Origin: Multifurca ochricompacta
Taxonomy: Eukaryota > Basidiomycota > Agaricomycetes > Russulales > Russulaceae
NCBI GenBank assembly: GCA_022496185.1
Contig: WTXG01000145.1
Coordinates: forward strand, 27,322-91,321
Length of the DNA stretch: 64,000 nucleotides
Reading direction: 5' to 3'
Shown in pieces: positions 13,726 through 24,015 of the stretch. How positions within the stretch are numbered: the stretch's first letter is position 1; every line of letters starts with the position of its first letter. Position numbers and translations under genes: made by a program. Below the pieces are notes generated by a model. The model searched no databases, had not been told where the DNA came from, and was given only the letters and a program-made list of their open reading frames with translations.

Positions 13726-14760
13726 CCCTGCGCGCGACTCCATTGACATTGAATGATCAGACCCATGAGCGAGACCATCACAAGAAGCTCTGTGAATGAA
13801 CAATGCTCCCCCCCCATTGCGATGAACGTCGATCGCTGCCGTTCTCTATTTCCAAATGGCAGACATTGTTACACTATCTGACGTCAATCGCCTCCTGCTG
13901 CGGATGCTCCAGAACAGACAGCCCCTCCCCTGTGAATGCCATAGAGTTGAGAAAGGACGAGAATGGAAGACGATAAGTCAATCACATGTCGAAAGTTCTC
14001 ATTTATGACAGCCCGTCGTTTCCCTGATCACCCAAGAGACCACCTTTCCACTTCCTGAGCATAGTCGTCCTTTTGTTAGACCTTATAACCCTCGACCCCG
14101 ACCACAGCATCACTTCCTCCCTTATTGGAAGCCTAGTTTACGACGACAACCTCCCGATCATGATCACTTTGAATCAATAGCCCCTTCATTGCAAACACTA
14201 CAGAACCTGAGAATGCACTGAATCAGAAACGAGAAGTCGATCTCCCTTTGGGAGCTCTCACCTGTACCGGGTGTTTCACCCATGTTGATGAACCAGTAGA
14301 ACTTGACCAAACCCCTTTTTCTGACAAAACTCATCCTCGAGACGCCACGAGTTGCACGAACACATGGGATTAGAAGACATACCGGTGATAACCAGATTTA
14401 GTCTCCCACCGGAGATGTTGCGATGGTCTCTGACAAACGCCTTGACCCCCGCCCCGAATGACTGCACCAGGGCTGGCATTGTCGCCGCCCCAGGTAACTG
14501 CCCAATCATCTCGAATTGACGCTCAGACCGCCCCCGCTTGGGGATCACAATCCCGAGCTGTACGAACGGCTGCTACACGCACCACATTCAGTTGCCTATT
14601 GTGGGCACTGCAGACCTGAAAGAAGGCGTCTGCCTTTGGGACCTGTCATTCCCCAGATTGCACGATTGGTTGCTTACTGCAAGCACCACAAACAAGAATG
14701 GAACGCACGAGCTTTAGGATTTCAAGTATCCCTCGCTGCATCACTTTCTGCGCCAGGATA
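13726..14760. other. Non-coding internal region of element G, segment 1
   Basis: No gag/pol similarity and no convincing ORF. Contains repeated short motifs shared with segments 2 and 3 (for example TTGGGACC...TCCCCAG near 14638). Ends in GGATA, the duplicated target of the copia element. Confidence 0.6.
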
Positions 14761-15108
14761 TGTTGAACCAGAGTACCGGTACAGAGCTACCGGAGATCGG
14801 TCCGACATAAGATTGTGATCATGCGTTTCAGAGATAACGCAGCCGATCACAATCACTTAGATACTTAATGATCCTAATACATCCGAAAGCGGTCATGTGA
14901 CTATAATCACATTATAAACGCATTGTACTTACGATTAGATTAATAGCTGATTAGTACATGCAGATGTATATAAAAGCCTATGTAAATATGCTACAAAAAT
15001 TAAGTTGCCATCGCATTATTGAAAGCATCTAAGCCTCTACACAAACAAGGTGAGATAGAGTAGTAAAGTAGCATCTAAAGTACAGTCTGCGCCATGCCTG
15101 ATTCATCA
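14761..15108 (+). repeat. 5' LTR of the copia element (348 bp)
   Basis: TGTTGAACC...TTCATCA. TATATAAAA at 14967-14975. Compared with the 3' LTR (MITE removed) there are four differences, each a CpG transition: two CpG lost in this copy and two lost in the other. Confidence 0.94.
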
Positions 15109-15120
15109 GGTTATGGGCCC
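15109..15120 (+). promoter_or_regulatory. Primer-binding site matching initiator tRNA-Met anticodon region
   Basis: GGTTATGGGCCC directly follows the LTR. It is complementary to the anticodon stem-loop of eukaryotic initiator tRNA-Met (GGGCCCAUAACC), the half-tRNA priming known for Drosophila copia. The host tRNA itself is not in this window. Confidence 0.75.
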
Positions 15121-15132
15121 TGGTGGGCATCT

Positions 15133-16480
15133 TGCGCCTCTATGGCTGCAATACATACTTTGCGCCTTTAATGGCTGCAATAAGTTCCTGCGTGTAACGC
15201 TCGGCAGGGCGTTTCCTGTGCGACATGCACGGGTCCGCGGGATCCATTCAGGGCCTCGGCTGTGGGAGTGGGCTCTGTACTCCCAGGACAGTGCCTCTGG
15301 GCTCGTGACAAGCCTGGCACAGCCTGGCAAGCTGCACCAGGCCTTCTTAGCATCAGAAGGGAGAGGATCTGCACCATAACCAGGTGCTGAGGGAGACGGG
15401 AAGAGTCAGTCAAAGGGAGCTAATCCCCTCTGACTGTTAAGCTGGAATTGGGCTTAGCTGCAGTGCTAGAAGCACACCAAGCAGACTAAAGCCAAAGGGA
15501 ATGAAGGGGAAGGGGACAGGTTCAAAGGGAAAGGTGCACACCCATTGCCAGAGGCAATGGGGTCCCTTCAGGGAGGTCAAAAGTGTAAAGGGGCAAAGGG
15601 TGCAGTGGATTTCCGAATCAGAGATATCTAGGCTGAAGGTACAAGATGTCAAGTCTGGGGTTCTACTGACTGTCTACAGGGTCTTAAGTACTGTATCAGA
15701 GATCTGGTACTGTAGATAATCAAGTCCTTATCATCCAATAGTAGCTAAGATGTTAAATATAGTCCATGATAAGGATAAGCCTTATCAGAAGCATAGTCAT
15801 GTGGGGCAGCCCCACAGGAGTCATATCAGTGTGGGAATACTCCCACAGGAGTCAGAGAAGAGGGTCAAGTGATTGATGGGTCAGATGATCTAAGGGGTCA
15901 TGATCAAAGTCCAAGATCACATGGTCAAAGAGGTCACATGGTCAAGGGTCACATGATAGGTCATGTGCCTACAGGTCATGTGGCCTGGAGGGGCAAATGC
16001 AAGCCAAAGTTGTCTTGTATTCAGAGTCAGGTTTGGCAGGGACAGTGTCAGAGATCCTATGGGTGTCAGCCACAGGGACAGGGTACAGATGCTGGCCAAG
16101 ACAGAGGCCAAGCATCAGGGGAAAGGAGAATGCAGCCATCAGCACAGTAGCTGAACTATCAGTGAGTCAGGTGCAGGTATCAAGGGTGAGGGGTCCTGTG
16201 AGCATCATGTCACAGGCATCAGGGTAGGGTCCTGGGCATGCAGGCCACAGGCATCAGGCAAGGGTTGTGTGTACAGAAGGCAGAGATCAGGAGAGAGGAT
16301 GGCATCAAGGAAGGGTTAGAGAAAAGAGTGGGGTTGTAACACTGCGCCTATATGGCTGCAAAAGTGATGCTACCAGTGAACGAAACGTTCATGCGCCTTT
16401 ATGGCTGCACTGCAAAATGCGCCTTTAAGGCTGCATAAGGCTATTAAAAAAAGCTCACCATTTGCGCCTTTATGGCCGCA
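15133..16480 (+). repeat. Six hairpin-forming 18-19 bp repeats in the copia leader
   Basis: Consensus TGCGCCTTTATGGCTGCA. Copies at 15133-15150, 15161-15179, 16343-16360, 16392-16409, 16418-16435 and 16463-16480. Each can pair TGC-GCC with GGC-(T)-GCA around a T/A-rich loop. Solo LTR G3 inserted at the start of the third copy, so the original array spanned about 200 bp between PBS and gag ATG. Confidence 0.85.
15193..16341 (-). repeat. Solo LTR G3 inside the copia leader (TSD CTGCG)
   Basis: 1149-bp reversed member of the G LTR family: begins TGTAACGCTC, ends GGGTTGTAACA, flanked by CTGCG at 15188-15192 and 16342-16346. Shares the palindrome cluster and CATGTGACC-type motifs with G1/G2 but is more diverged. 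Confidence 0.9.
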
Positions 16481-16616
16481 TCAATGGAGTCTAAAGAGCC
16501 TGGGTTTTTGCTTTGTGTTTTGAGTACCGGTTGTCGCATTCAATGCTGACCATGACTTCTTTTACAGAAATCAACTACTCAAACCCTTTTGTCAAAACCC
16601 TTATCACATCCCAACA

Positions 16617-19600
16617 ATGTCGTCTCAACTCACTACCATTGTCCCCGTCTGTGACAGATCCAACTACCACGAATGGGTTGGAATCATGCAGGCCTACCTC
16701 ATGGCCAATGGACTCTGGGAAATAACCAATGGCACTGATCTTAAAATTACTGCCAAGGATGAGCAGCATCCCACTGCAGATGAGCTCAGAGATCAGAAGG
16801 AATGGGAGCGCGCTGACAATCGAGCCATCGGCACCATTGTCCTGCGCCTATCTGCTTCTATTCAGCAGGAACACCGCTCCACGATCTCCGCTAACACTTT
16901 ATGGGTAGCCCTCAAAGCTAAGTACGGCGCTGTGGGACCATCTGCGATCTTCAGGGACTTCAAGGAGGCCCTGAACTTCCGCTTGGACTCATCAAAGCAC
17001 CCTGCCCCTCAGATCAATCGTCTCCAAGTTGCTTTTGAGCGGCTTGAGTCCAATAGCGTTACCATCCCTGATATGCTGCAGGGAATGCTGCTCTTACACA
17101 CCCTTCCTCCTAGATGGGAGGCTCTCATCCCAACCATCCTTGTCGGAAGATCTCATTCTGACATAAACCTCCCAGTAGTCTGCAGTGCCATCCTTGCTCA
17201 GTGGGAGCAAGACCGCTCCAGGGGTAAAAACCCCCATTCTGCTAATAAGCTCTCAGCAGTCAAGCAGAAGCGAGGTGATCCTCGCTTCAGCCAGCAGAAA
17301 CAATCTGGAGGCAAACAGCCAGAGCACGTGGAAAAACAGGCGGATCACAAGTACCAACGCGGGTGTTGTGCCAGAAGGCAGAATCGAGATAATCAGCAAT
17401 CTAAGGCACAGGGGCACTCACACATCGCTAATCAAGCGTTCTTCCCCCCTCCTCGATTCACCACCATGCCATCCGTTCCCTCTCCTCCTTCCTTTAAAAC
17501 TCACTATAGGAATGGAAGGCCTCGTATCGTTATGCACACCACTCCTAAGGAGCGAATCCCTGGCCAATATCATGCTTTTAACCAAGCTATGGATCTGTGC
17601 GAAGACATAGGTGTGCCGGGGACTGCTCACAATTTAAAACCCCTTGAGACCCGCATAACTGATAGCTTCTCAAGAGCGTCGTCCAGCAAGACCAAGCTGG
17701 AGGACCTTGAAGAGGATGGAGATGAGCAACCGCGCAAAAAATCTAGATCCCCCTCACCTATCACCGTCGATACAGAAGACGAAGAGGACCCCAATGATCC
17801 TCTTGATTGGGGCTCTGATCATCTTGATGATCAGCTGGCTGATCTGGCTGGCCTAGATGAGGACGACGATCAGGATGTGTATGTCCCCTCTTTCCTTCTA
17901 CCCTGTAAAACTAACAGATGCATTTATGCTTCATTAGTTCGCGCTTCTAGGGAGTCCCCTACAAAGAGCATTAGAAATGCAGGCGTAGTTAGCACTATAC
18001 ATGACTTTAGGTTATGTACAAATATATTGCATTCTCCACATCATGTTCAGTGTGCTAAGTGCAAAGGAAAGACTAAGGATGAAGGCCATATAACTTGGCT
18101 CTTAGATTCAGGTGCTTCATCGCACTTTACATTTTCTCTCAATGATTTCATTGAATATGAAGACATTAGTACCCCAGAACCCGTCAAAACGGCTTCTAAA
18201 CCTATTTATATTAAAGGGAAAGGTACTGTTCTATTAGAACATGATGTCACACACAACGGAGTCACAAAAACGCGTACAACGCGTTTATATCCAGTATATT
18301 ACATCCCTGATATAACTGGAAGACTTCTAAGCGTCGGAGAGTTTCTCAAGCAAGGATTGTACGTCTATGGGGACGAACATGAATTAACCTTGCGAAATAA
18401 GGGATCTAAAATCCCAATTATTCAATGCCATCCAGCAATTACTGGCCAAACTATCTATTGGCTTCATTCTAAGATCGCTAATTCGCAATCTTACTCCACA
18501 ATCTATAATGTAGATTACGATCTAATGCATAAGCGCTTAGGACATCCTTCTAAGGAAGTCTTACGTCATGCCAAAGATCACACTAAGGGATTCCCCCTAG
18601 ATCTATCTTATCCGAAGACAGCTCCCCTATGCCCGGGATGCGCGCAAGGCAAGATGCCTTCGCGATCTTATCTACCATCTGAAACACGTGCCTCAAAGCC
18701 TTTTGAGCGCATTCATTCAGATCTTAAGACTTTCCCGGTAGAATCTTATCACAAATACAACTACTTTATCAGCTTTATTGATGATTATACGTCATTTGCA
18801 TGGATTGTATGTTTGCGCACTAAGTCTGCTGCAATAAACGCTTTGCGACAATTCCTTGCCATGATCAAAAATCAACATAACACCACCATTAAAGAGTGGA
18901 TGTCTGATGCTGGTGGAGAATACAAATCTGATGTATTTATGAATGTATTAAAAGATGAAGGGATAAAAATTCTACAGAGCGCGCCTTATACTCCCCAACA
19001 AAATGGCCGTGCGGAGCGCTTCATGCGCACTTGTATGGATAAAGTGCAATCAATGCGCATTGAGTCATGTCTTCCAGACTCTTGGTGGGAATTTGCTGTA
19101 CTACATGCGGTACATCTCTACAATAGGACTCCTGTACGTCGCCTGAAATGGCAGACACCTTATGAGATACTGTATGGAGAAGCACCAGAGATCTCTCATT
19201 TGCGCGTCTTTGGATGTGGTGCTTATGTCTACATTCCAGAAGAACGTCATGGCAATAAACTATCACCTAAGTCAGAACTTATGGTGTATATTGGGCATGC
19301 AGATGGCATTAAAGGCCATCTGTTCATGCGGCTTGGCAATAATACATTGTACACGCAAGCCACAGCCCTATTTGATGAGAATCTCTTCCCTAAGTGTGAT
19401 TCCACCAGACGGCGTGGAGTTACTAAATTGAATGAGCCTCTAATTAATGAAGGGCCAGAAACACAGCCCATTCCTTTAGTGGACGATGATGATTTCCTAC
19501 CATCTCGCCTTCCACCTTCCAAACAAATAGAAGGACCTCAGGTTCTTGACGAAGAACCTAGCGCTTCACAGCCAGAGGTACCCTTGCCTTCTCCTGTGCC

Positions 19601-21527
19601 AGAACAACAACCAGTGCCTTTGTGGCGCTCTACACGGGAAAGGAAAGTTGCACTTCGCCCTGGGAATGTCTATGGGGATAACAGGCACCCCGTCGATCAG
19701 ATTACAGACATTCAGCGGATGCGGCAATGGAGACGAGCAGTGGAACCCCGGGGTAGCTCCCTGATTCCATCCGCGCGTTTGAGACAGGTTCCTGGTCCTA
19801 GTCTCGACACTCCGGCCCGCACTAGCGACGATCCGCTTACACCCATAAGGGGGAGTGATGATGAAGTTGAGGATCTAGTAGATCTCGTATCTCAACTAGC
19901 CCAGGAAGGGGGAGGAGAATTTGTGAATTATCTGCTCGCCAAAGCAGTTCCACATGATTCACAGCCACTAGACATGTCCAATATACGAGAGTGGACATAT
20001 AAAGATATTTTGCGCATGCCTGACGCGCAACAAAAGGAATGGAAGACTGCATGTCGCGAAGAACTTGAGGCACTTCGCAGACGGAAAGTCTTTACGCTTG
20101 TGGACCCTCCCAAAGGGAGGAAGACAATTAAAAACAGATGGGTCTTTGACCAGAAATCTGATGGTCGTAAGAAAGCCAGGCTCGTAGCCAAAGGCTTTTC
20201 TCAGGTTGAAGGCGTTGACTTCAATGAAATATTCTCGCCTGTTGTAAGGTTTGAGACTGTCCGATTGATGCTCGCACTTGCCGCGCTTGAGGATTGGCAC
20301 ATCACTGGACTAGATGTCAAAAGCGCTTTCCTGTATGGTGAACTAGATGAAGAGCTATACATGGAACAACCTGAAGGTTTCAAAATTAAAGGACAAGAAA
20401 CCAAAGTACTACGACTACAACGCGCCATTTATGGTCTTAAACAAGCTGCCTTAGCATGGTGGAAGGCGCTAGATAAGTCCATGGCTGCGATGGGCTGTAA
20501 ACGCCTACTCTCAGACTCAGGCCTATTTCTATATAAAGCTAATAATGGGTCAATCATCATCATCATTGTATATGTCGATGATGCTTTATTTATGGGAAAT
20601 GACCAAGTCCTAGTCAGCAAACTAAAGACTGATTTCATGAACAAATGGGAGTGCAGGGATCTAGGAGACACAAAGGAGTTCTTGCGAATGCACATAACTA
20701 GGAAGGATGGCAAAATTCTACTTGATCAACAGCCATACCTAACTAAAGTGCTGCAATGCTTTGGGATGCTTAACGCGAAATTTGCGCCCACTCCTCTCCC
20801 AGAAGGCTATCATCCAGATCCTAACACTGAACCTGCAGATCCTTCCATTCGTTCAAAGTTCCAACAAGTAATCGGCTCATTACTTTACATTATGTTGGGC
20901 ACGCGACCAGATATTGCCTTTGCAGTTACAAGGCTATCTCAATTTGCCGCTAATCCATCTCAAGATCATCTTGATCGAGCGCTGTATATCTGCCAATATT
21001 TAGCCGGCACATCCGATTACACGCTTATCTACGATGGCAGATCAAATGGCGGATTGATCGCGTGCGCTGATTCCGATTGGGCGTCAAACCCAATAGATCA
21101 CCGATCCACTACTGGATACATGGTGAAAATAGCGAATGGGATATTCAGCTGGAATTCTAGAGCGCAAAAGACCACAGCGCTCTCATCCACTGAAGCAGAA
21201 TACATGTCGCTTTCTGACACAACACGACAGATTGTATGGATCAAATCGCTTCTAAGCGAAATTGGCATTGATCTAGGACCCATTCCTCTCTGCGGTGATA
21301 ACCAGGGGTCCATCTTTATGGCCTCTAATCCTGTACAAGAGCGACGGATAAAACATATTGATATCCGCTTCCACTACATCAGACAAATTATACAGGAGAA
21401 GAAAATTGAGCTATTCTTTATTGAAGGCTCTGAGAATCCCGCAGACATGTTCACCAAGAATTTGGGACGCGTCAAATTCCTGAAATTCAGGAGTCAACTT
21501 GGGCTAGAGATTAACTTGCCTAAGTAA
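16617..21527 (+). CDS. gag-pol: copia gag-pol polyprotein, 1636 aa, open
   Basis: Single polyprotein expected to be cut by its own protease. Order: gag N-terminus (NYHEWVGIMQAYLMANGLW near residue 18); no clear CCHC knuckle; acidic linker (about 360-420); aspartic protease LLDSGASSHF near 496; pre-integrase zinc block (HKRLGHPS...CPGCAQGK, about 640-680); integrase core (IHSDLKTF near 700, SDAGGEY near 763, Glu of QNGRAERF near 801); long variable region (920-1120); reverse transcriptase (KARLVAKGFSQ near 1185, VYVDDALF near 1320); RNase H (CADSDWAS near 1482, SSTEAEYMSL near 1523) to the ADMFTKNL end block. The ATG at 16617 is the first in frame ahead of the conserved gag block. All catalytic motifs are intact. 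Confidence 0.97.
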   Translation: MSSQLTTIVPVCDRSNYHEWVGIMQAYLMANGLWEITNGTDLKITAKDEQHPTADELRDQKEWERADNRAIGTIVLRLSASIQQEHRSTISANTLWVALKAKYGAVGPSAIFRDFKEALNFRLDSSKHPAPQINRLQVAFERLESNSVTIPDMLQGMLLLHTLPPRWEALIPTILVGRSHSDINLPVVCSAILAQWEQDRSRGKNPHSANKLSAVKQKRGDPRFSQQKQSGGKQPEHVEKQADHKYQRGCCARRQNRDNQQSKAQGHSHIANQAFFPPPRFTTMPSVPSPPSFKTHYRNGRPRIVMHTTPKERIPGQYHAFNQAMDLCEDIGVPGTAHNLKPLETRITDSFSRASSSKTKLEDLEEDGDEQPRKKSRSPSPITVDTEDEEDPNDPLDWGSDHLDDQLADLAGLDEDDDQDVYVPSFLLPCKTNRCIYASLVRASRESPTKSIRNAGVVSTIHDFRLCTNILHSPHHVQCAKCKGKTKDEGHITWLLDSGASSHFTFSLNDFIEYEDISTPEPVKTASKPIYIKGKGTVLLEHDVTHNGVTKTRTTRLYPVYYIPDITGRLLSVGEFLKQGLYVYGDEHELTLRNKGSKIPIIQCHPAITGQTIYWLHSKIANSQSYSTIYNVDYDLMHKRLGHPSKEVLRHAKDHTKGFPLDLSYPKTAPLCPGCAQGKMPSRSYLPSETRASKPFERIHSDLKTFPVESYHKYNYFISFIDDYTSFAWIVCLRTKSAAINALRQFLAMIKNQHNTTIKEWMSDAGGEYKSDVFMNVLKDEGIKILQSAPYTPQQNGRAERFMRTCMDKVQSMRIESCLPDSWWEFAVLHAVHLYNRTPVRRLKWQTPYEILYGEAPEISHLRVFGCGAYVYIPEERHGNKLSPKSELMVYIGHADGIKGHLFMRLGNNTLYTQATALFDENLFPKCDSTRRRGVTKLNEPLINEGPETQPIPLVDDDDFLPSRLPPSKQIEGPQVLDEEPSASQPEVPLPSPVPEQQPVPLWRSTRERKVALRPGNVYGDNRHPVDQITDIQRMRQWRRAVEPRGSSLIPSARLRQVPGPSLDTPARTSDDPLTPIRGSDDEVEDLVDLVSQLAQEGGGEFVNYLLAKAVPHDSQPLDMSNIREWTYKDILRMPDAQQKEWKTACREELEALRRRKVFTLVDPPKGRKTIKNRWVFDQKSDGRKKARLVAKGFSQVEGVDFNEIFSPVVRFETVRLMLALAALEDWHITGLDVKSAFLYGELDEELYMEQPEGFKIKGQETKVLRLQRAIYGLKQAALAWWKALDKSMAAMGCKRLLSDSGLFLYKANNGSIIIIIVYVDDALFMGNDQVLVSKLKTDFMNKWECRDLGDTKEFLRMHITRKDGKILLDQQPYLTKVLQCFGMLNAKFAPTPLPEGYHPDPNTEPADPSIRSKFQQVIGSLLYIMLGTRPDIAFAVTRLSQFAANPSQDHLDRALYICQYLAGTSDYTLIYDGRSNGGLIACADSDWASNPIDHRSTTGYMVKIANGIFSWNSRAQKTTALSSTEAEYMSLSDTTRQIVWIKSLLSEIGIDLGPIPLCGDNQGSIFMASNPVQERRIKHIDIRFHYIRQIIQEKKIELFFIEGSENPADMFTKNLGRVKFLKFRSQLGLEINLPK

Positions 21528-21561
21528 GGATAATTGCTTAGCACGCTTAGCAGCGGCACTT

Positions 21562-21573
21562 AGCAAGGGGGAG
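21562..21573 (+). promoter_or_regulatory. Polypurine tract of the copia element
   Basis: AGCAAGGGGGAG immediately before the 3' LTR; primer for plus-strand synthesis by position. Confidence 0.75.
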
Positions 21574-22431
21574 TGTTGAACCAGAGTACTGGTACAGAGC
21601 TACCGGAGATCGGTCCGACATAAGATTGTGATCATGCGTTTCAGAGATAACGCAGCCGATCACAATCACTTAGATACTTAATGATCCTAATAGTGATGTG
21701 CCTGGCCCGGCTCAAAGCCGGAAGCCGGGCCAAGCCGGGCCTGTTTGGGCTGGGCCAAGCCAGGCCGTTGTGACGGCCCAGCAAGGGCTTTGGCCCGGCT
21801 CAGAGAAGCTAAAAGCCAAAGCCGCCGGCTCAGGCCGCGGCTTTCAACAGCACATACAAGTGCAATAGCAATTGTCAAAATCAGTAGAAATCTGATCACA
21901 AAGTGGTTGATTTGGGTCACATGATCATGTTTATTGCGGCATTTCAAACTTTTTCTTCGATATAGCTTTGCAATACGTAACACACTAAGTCATATTTGGA
22001 TTAGCTGAACTATAACTACTAGTTATATGTCATAAAATTTTCTCTACCAAAAGCCGCAGCTTGGGCCAAGCCGGGCCAGGGCCAAGCCGTCTGTGGCGGC
22101 TTTGGCTCGGCCCAGACTTTAGGAAAGCCGGAGCCGCCTCAGGCCAAGCCAAAGCCGCGGCTTTTGGGCCAAGCCAGGCCGGAACATCACTAGATCCTAA
22201 TACATCCGAAAGCGGTCATGTGACTATAATCACATTATAAACGCGTTGTACTTACGATTAGATTAATAGCCGATTAGTACATGCAGATGTATATAAAAGC
22301 CTATGTAAATATGCTACAAAAATTAAGTTGCCATCGCATTATTGAAAGCATCTAAGCCTCTACACAAACAAGGTGAGATAGAGTAGTAAAGTAGCATCTA
22401 AAGTACAGTCTGCACCATGCCTGATTCATCA
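21574..22431 (+). repeat. 3' LTR of the copia element, interrupted by MITE1
   Basis: TGTTGAACC...TTCATCA. Removing 21691-22192 and one copy of GATCCTAA leaves 348 bp, the same length as the 5' LTR. Confidence 0.94.
21691..22192. mobile_element. MITE1, hAT-type, 502 bp (TSD GATCCTAA)
   Basis: Terminal inverted repeats TAGTGATGT / ACATCACTA and an 8-bp duplication GATCCTAA (21683-21690, 22193-22200). TAGTG fits the hAT terminal pattern (Y-A-R-N-G), and 8-bp duplications are typical of hAT. Both ends are arrays of AAGCCGGGCC-like motifs around an AT-rich core without coding sequence. Confidence 0.9.
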
Positions 22432-22436
22432 GGATA

Positions 22437-22960
22437 TAGTGCGCACCCCAGAACTTAACCATGACAGCCATTGTGAGCCGATTTTTGATCACACATGATG
22501 GATTCAGAAACACCGATGGGAGAGAAACGTACCAAAAAGGATACTAGATTCTGTCTACCTGATGGAGCGTGTGGACGTTTATGATGAACACTTCGACCCC
22601 AACCCCCAGTCATCTTAGGATAAGGCATTGCCGCCCTCCTAGATCTTTTCCAGTCAGAGACCGATACCAACTCTTGACGCCGACAAACGCATCTGCTCTG
22701 GGAATAATGCCCCAGGCAGTACCAGTTTTTGCCTTGCATAGGCACGACGATCAGTTGTTCATTATGGACACTGTACACAGAAGAATGCACCTGATTTGGG
22801 AACCAGTCACCTCCCAGATTGTGCCAAAAAGCGATGTATTGCACACGCCCGAACGGAATGCGCCAGTTTCGGACCCGTCGTCCACTGGTTGCGAGAACAA
22901 AGATGGCAGTGGCCAACATTGATTTGAATGATCTTGAGGCCCGTCGCCCTCCGCTGCACA
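22437..22960. other. Non-coding internal region of element G, segment 2
   Basis: Continues segment 1 beyond the copia target duplication. Holds the hairpin motif CTGGGAATAATGCCCCAG at 22698-22715. No coding similarity seen. Ends in GCTGCACA, the target of MITE3. Confidence 0.6.
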
Positions 22961-23044
22961 TAGTGTTCGCCACGGGTAACCCGCGGGTAAAAACACATGG
23001 ACCCGTACCCATACCCGTATGTACCCGGACCCTTACACCAAGGG

Positions 23045-24015
23045 TAGTGTTGTGCACGGCTCGGCTCGAAGCCGTAAGCCGGCCGTTTCTGAGCCGGAAA
23101 AAGCCGGGCCGACATAGGCCGTGAAAACGGCTTCCAGCGGCCCACGGCTCAGGCTTCAGGTTTGGAAAGCCTGAAGCCGCGGCTTAGGCCGCGGCTTTTG
23201 GTGGCTGAGTCACGCTTTCTATCCGGATTTTTGCGAACTGTTGAACCAGAATACTGGTACAGAAGTAGTCTGACATAATTGTGATCGCGTTTAGATAAAA
23301 CAATTGATGAGATAAAAACATGTCTCACATTGATTAAGATACTGAGTATATACATCTCAGATCGATCATGTGATGAAATCACTTTCATTAACAAGCAAGA
23401 TAACGCGCGCATTCGTTTACTTTAATTTGGTAGCTGATATAGTACATCTAAATTGTATATAAAGCCACTGATAAATAATTAGATTTACATCGCACGCTCG
23501 ATCGGCTTTGGTATTTTGTAGAATAGTACTAGAACCTATTTAAAGATGCCCTGTAGCATGCTGCAGATCCCATCTCGTCTTCTTGGGGGTGTAGGCTCTT
23601 AGCAATTGTTCAGTATAGGTGTATTCTTGCTGGATTTTCACTCTTAGTTTCACCACGATCTCAACATCTTATCTTATCTACATAGCAAGCGCGGGATAGA
23701 AACACCCGTTACAAACGCTGTTATTGATACAAGCTAAAATAAGACAACTTATGTTACAGGAATTAAATGGGAGACATAATATGGCAGAAGGCCAAAGCAG
23801 TGGCTAGGGGTTGATATAATGTAAACTACAAGTCCTTCAAAAAATGCAGCTTAAAACTTGATTTGATGCTGTAAAGCCGCGGCTTGGGCCTGAGCCGGGC
23901 CTAAGCCGGCCGGAAGCCGTCGCTACGGCCCAGGCTTGAGTTTTGAAAAGCCTAAGCCGCCAAAAGCCGGGCCTAAGCCGCGGCTTCAGGCCGAGCCGGG
24001 GCCGTCACAACACTA
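23045..24015. mobile_element. MITE2, hAT-type (TSD ACCAAGGG), containing solo LTR J
   Basis: TAGTGTTGTG and CACAACACTA termini, duplicated target ACCAAGGG at 23037-23044 and 24016-24023. About 496 bp without J. Subterminal AAGCCGGGCC-like arrays resemble MITE1, so MITE1 and MITE2 are probably one family. Confidence 0.9.
23239..23713 (+). repeat. Solo LTR J, copia-like, inside MITE2 (right end tentative)
   Basis: Starts TGTTGAACCAGAATACTGG, close to the copia LTR start. TATA box GTATATAAAG near 23456. The right end is placed at CACCCGTTACA, an ending also seen in LTR K, but the expected 5-bp duplication is not clear (GAAC left, AACGC right). Confidence 0.65.

Larger units (their letters stand above)
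14761..22431 (+). mobile_element. Ty1/copia retrotransposon with intact gag-pol (TSD GGATA)
   Basis: LTRs of 348 bp (5') and 348 bp plus MITE1 (3'). GGATA flanks both ends (14756-14760 and 22432-22436). One open 1636-codon gag-pol. The leader is broken by solo LTR G3 and the 3' LTR by MITE1, so the copy is probably immobile in cis although its protein is open. Confidence 0.95.

Noticed and set aside
16617..21527. Short reverse-strand ORFs over the copia gag-pol
   Set aside because: They lie opposite a long conserved polyprotein and show no family motifs; overlap by chance.
21694..24010. GGCCCGGCTT arrays as rDNA or CpG-island promoter
   Set aside because: They are bounded by terminal inverted repeats and 8-bp duplications, so they are MITE subterminal arrays.
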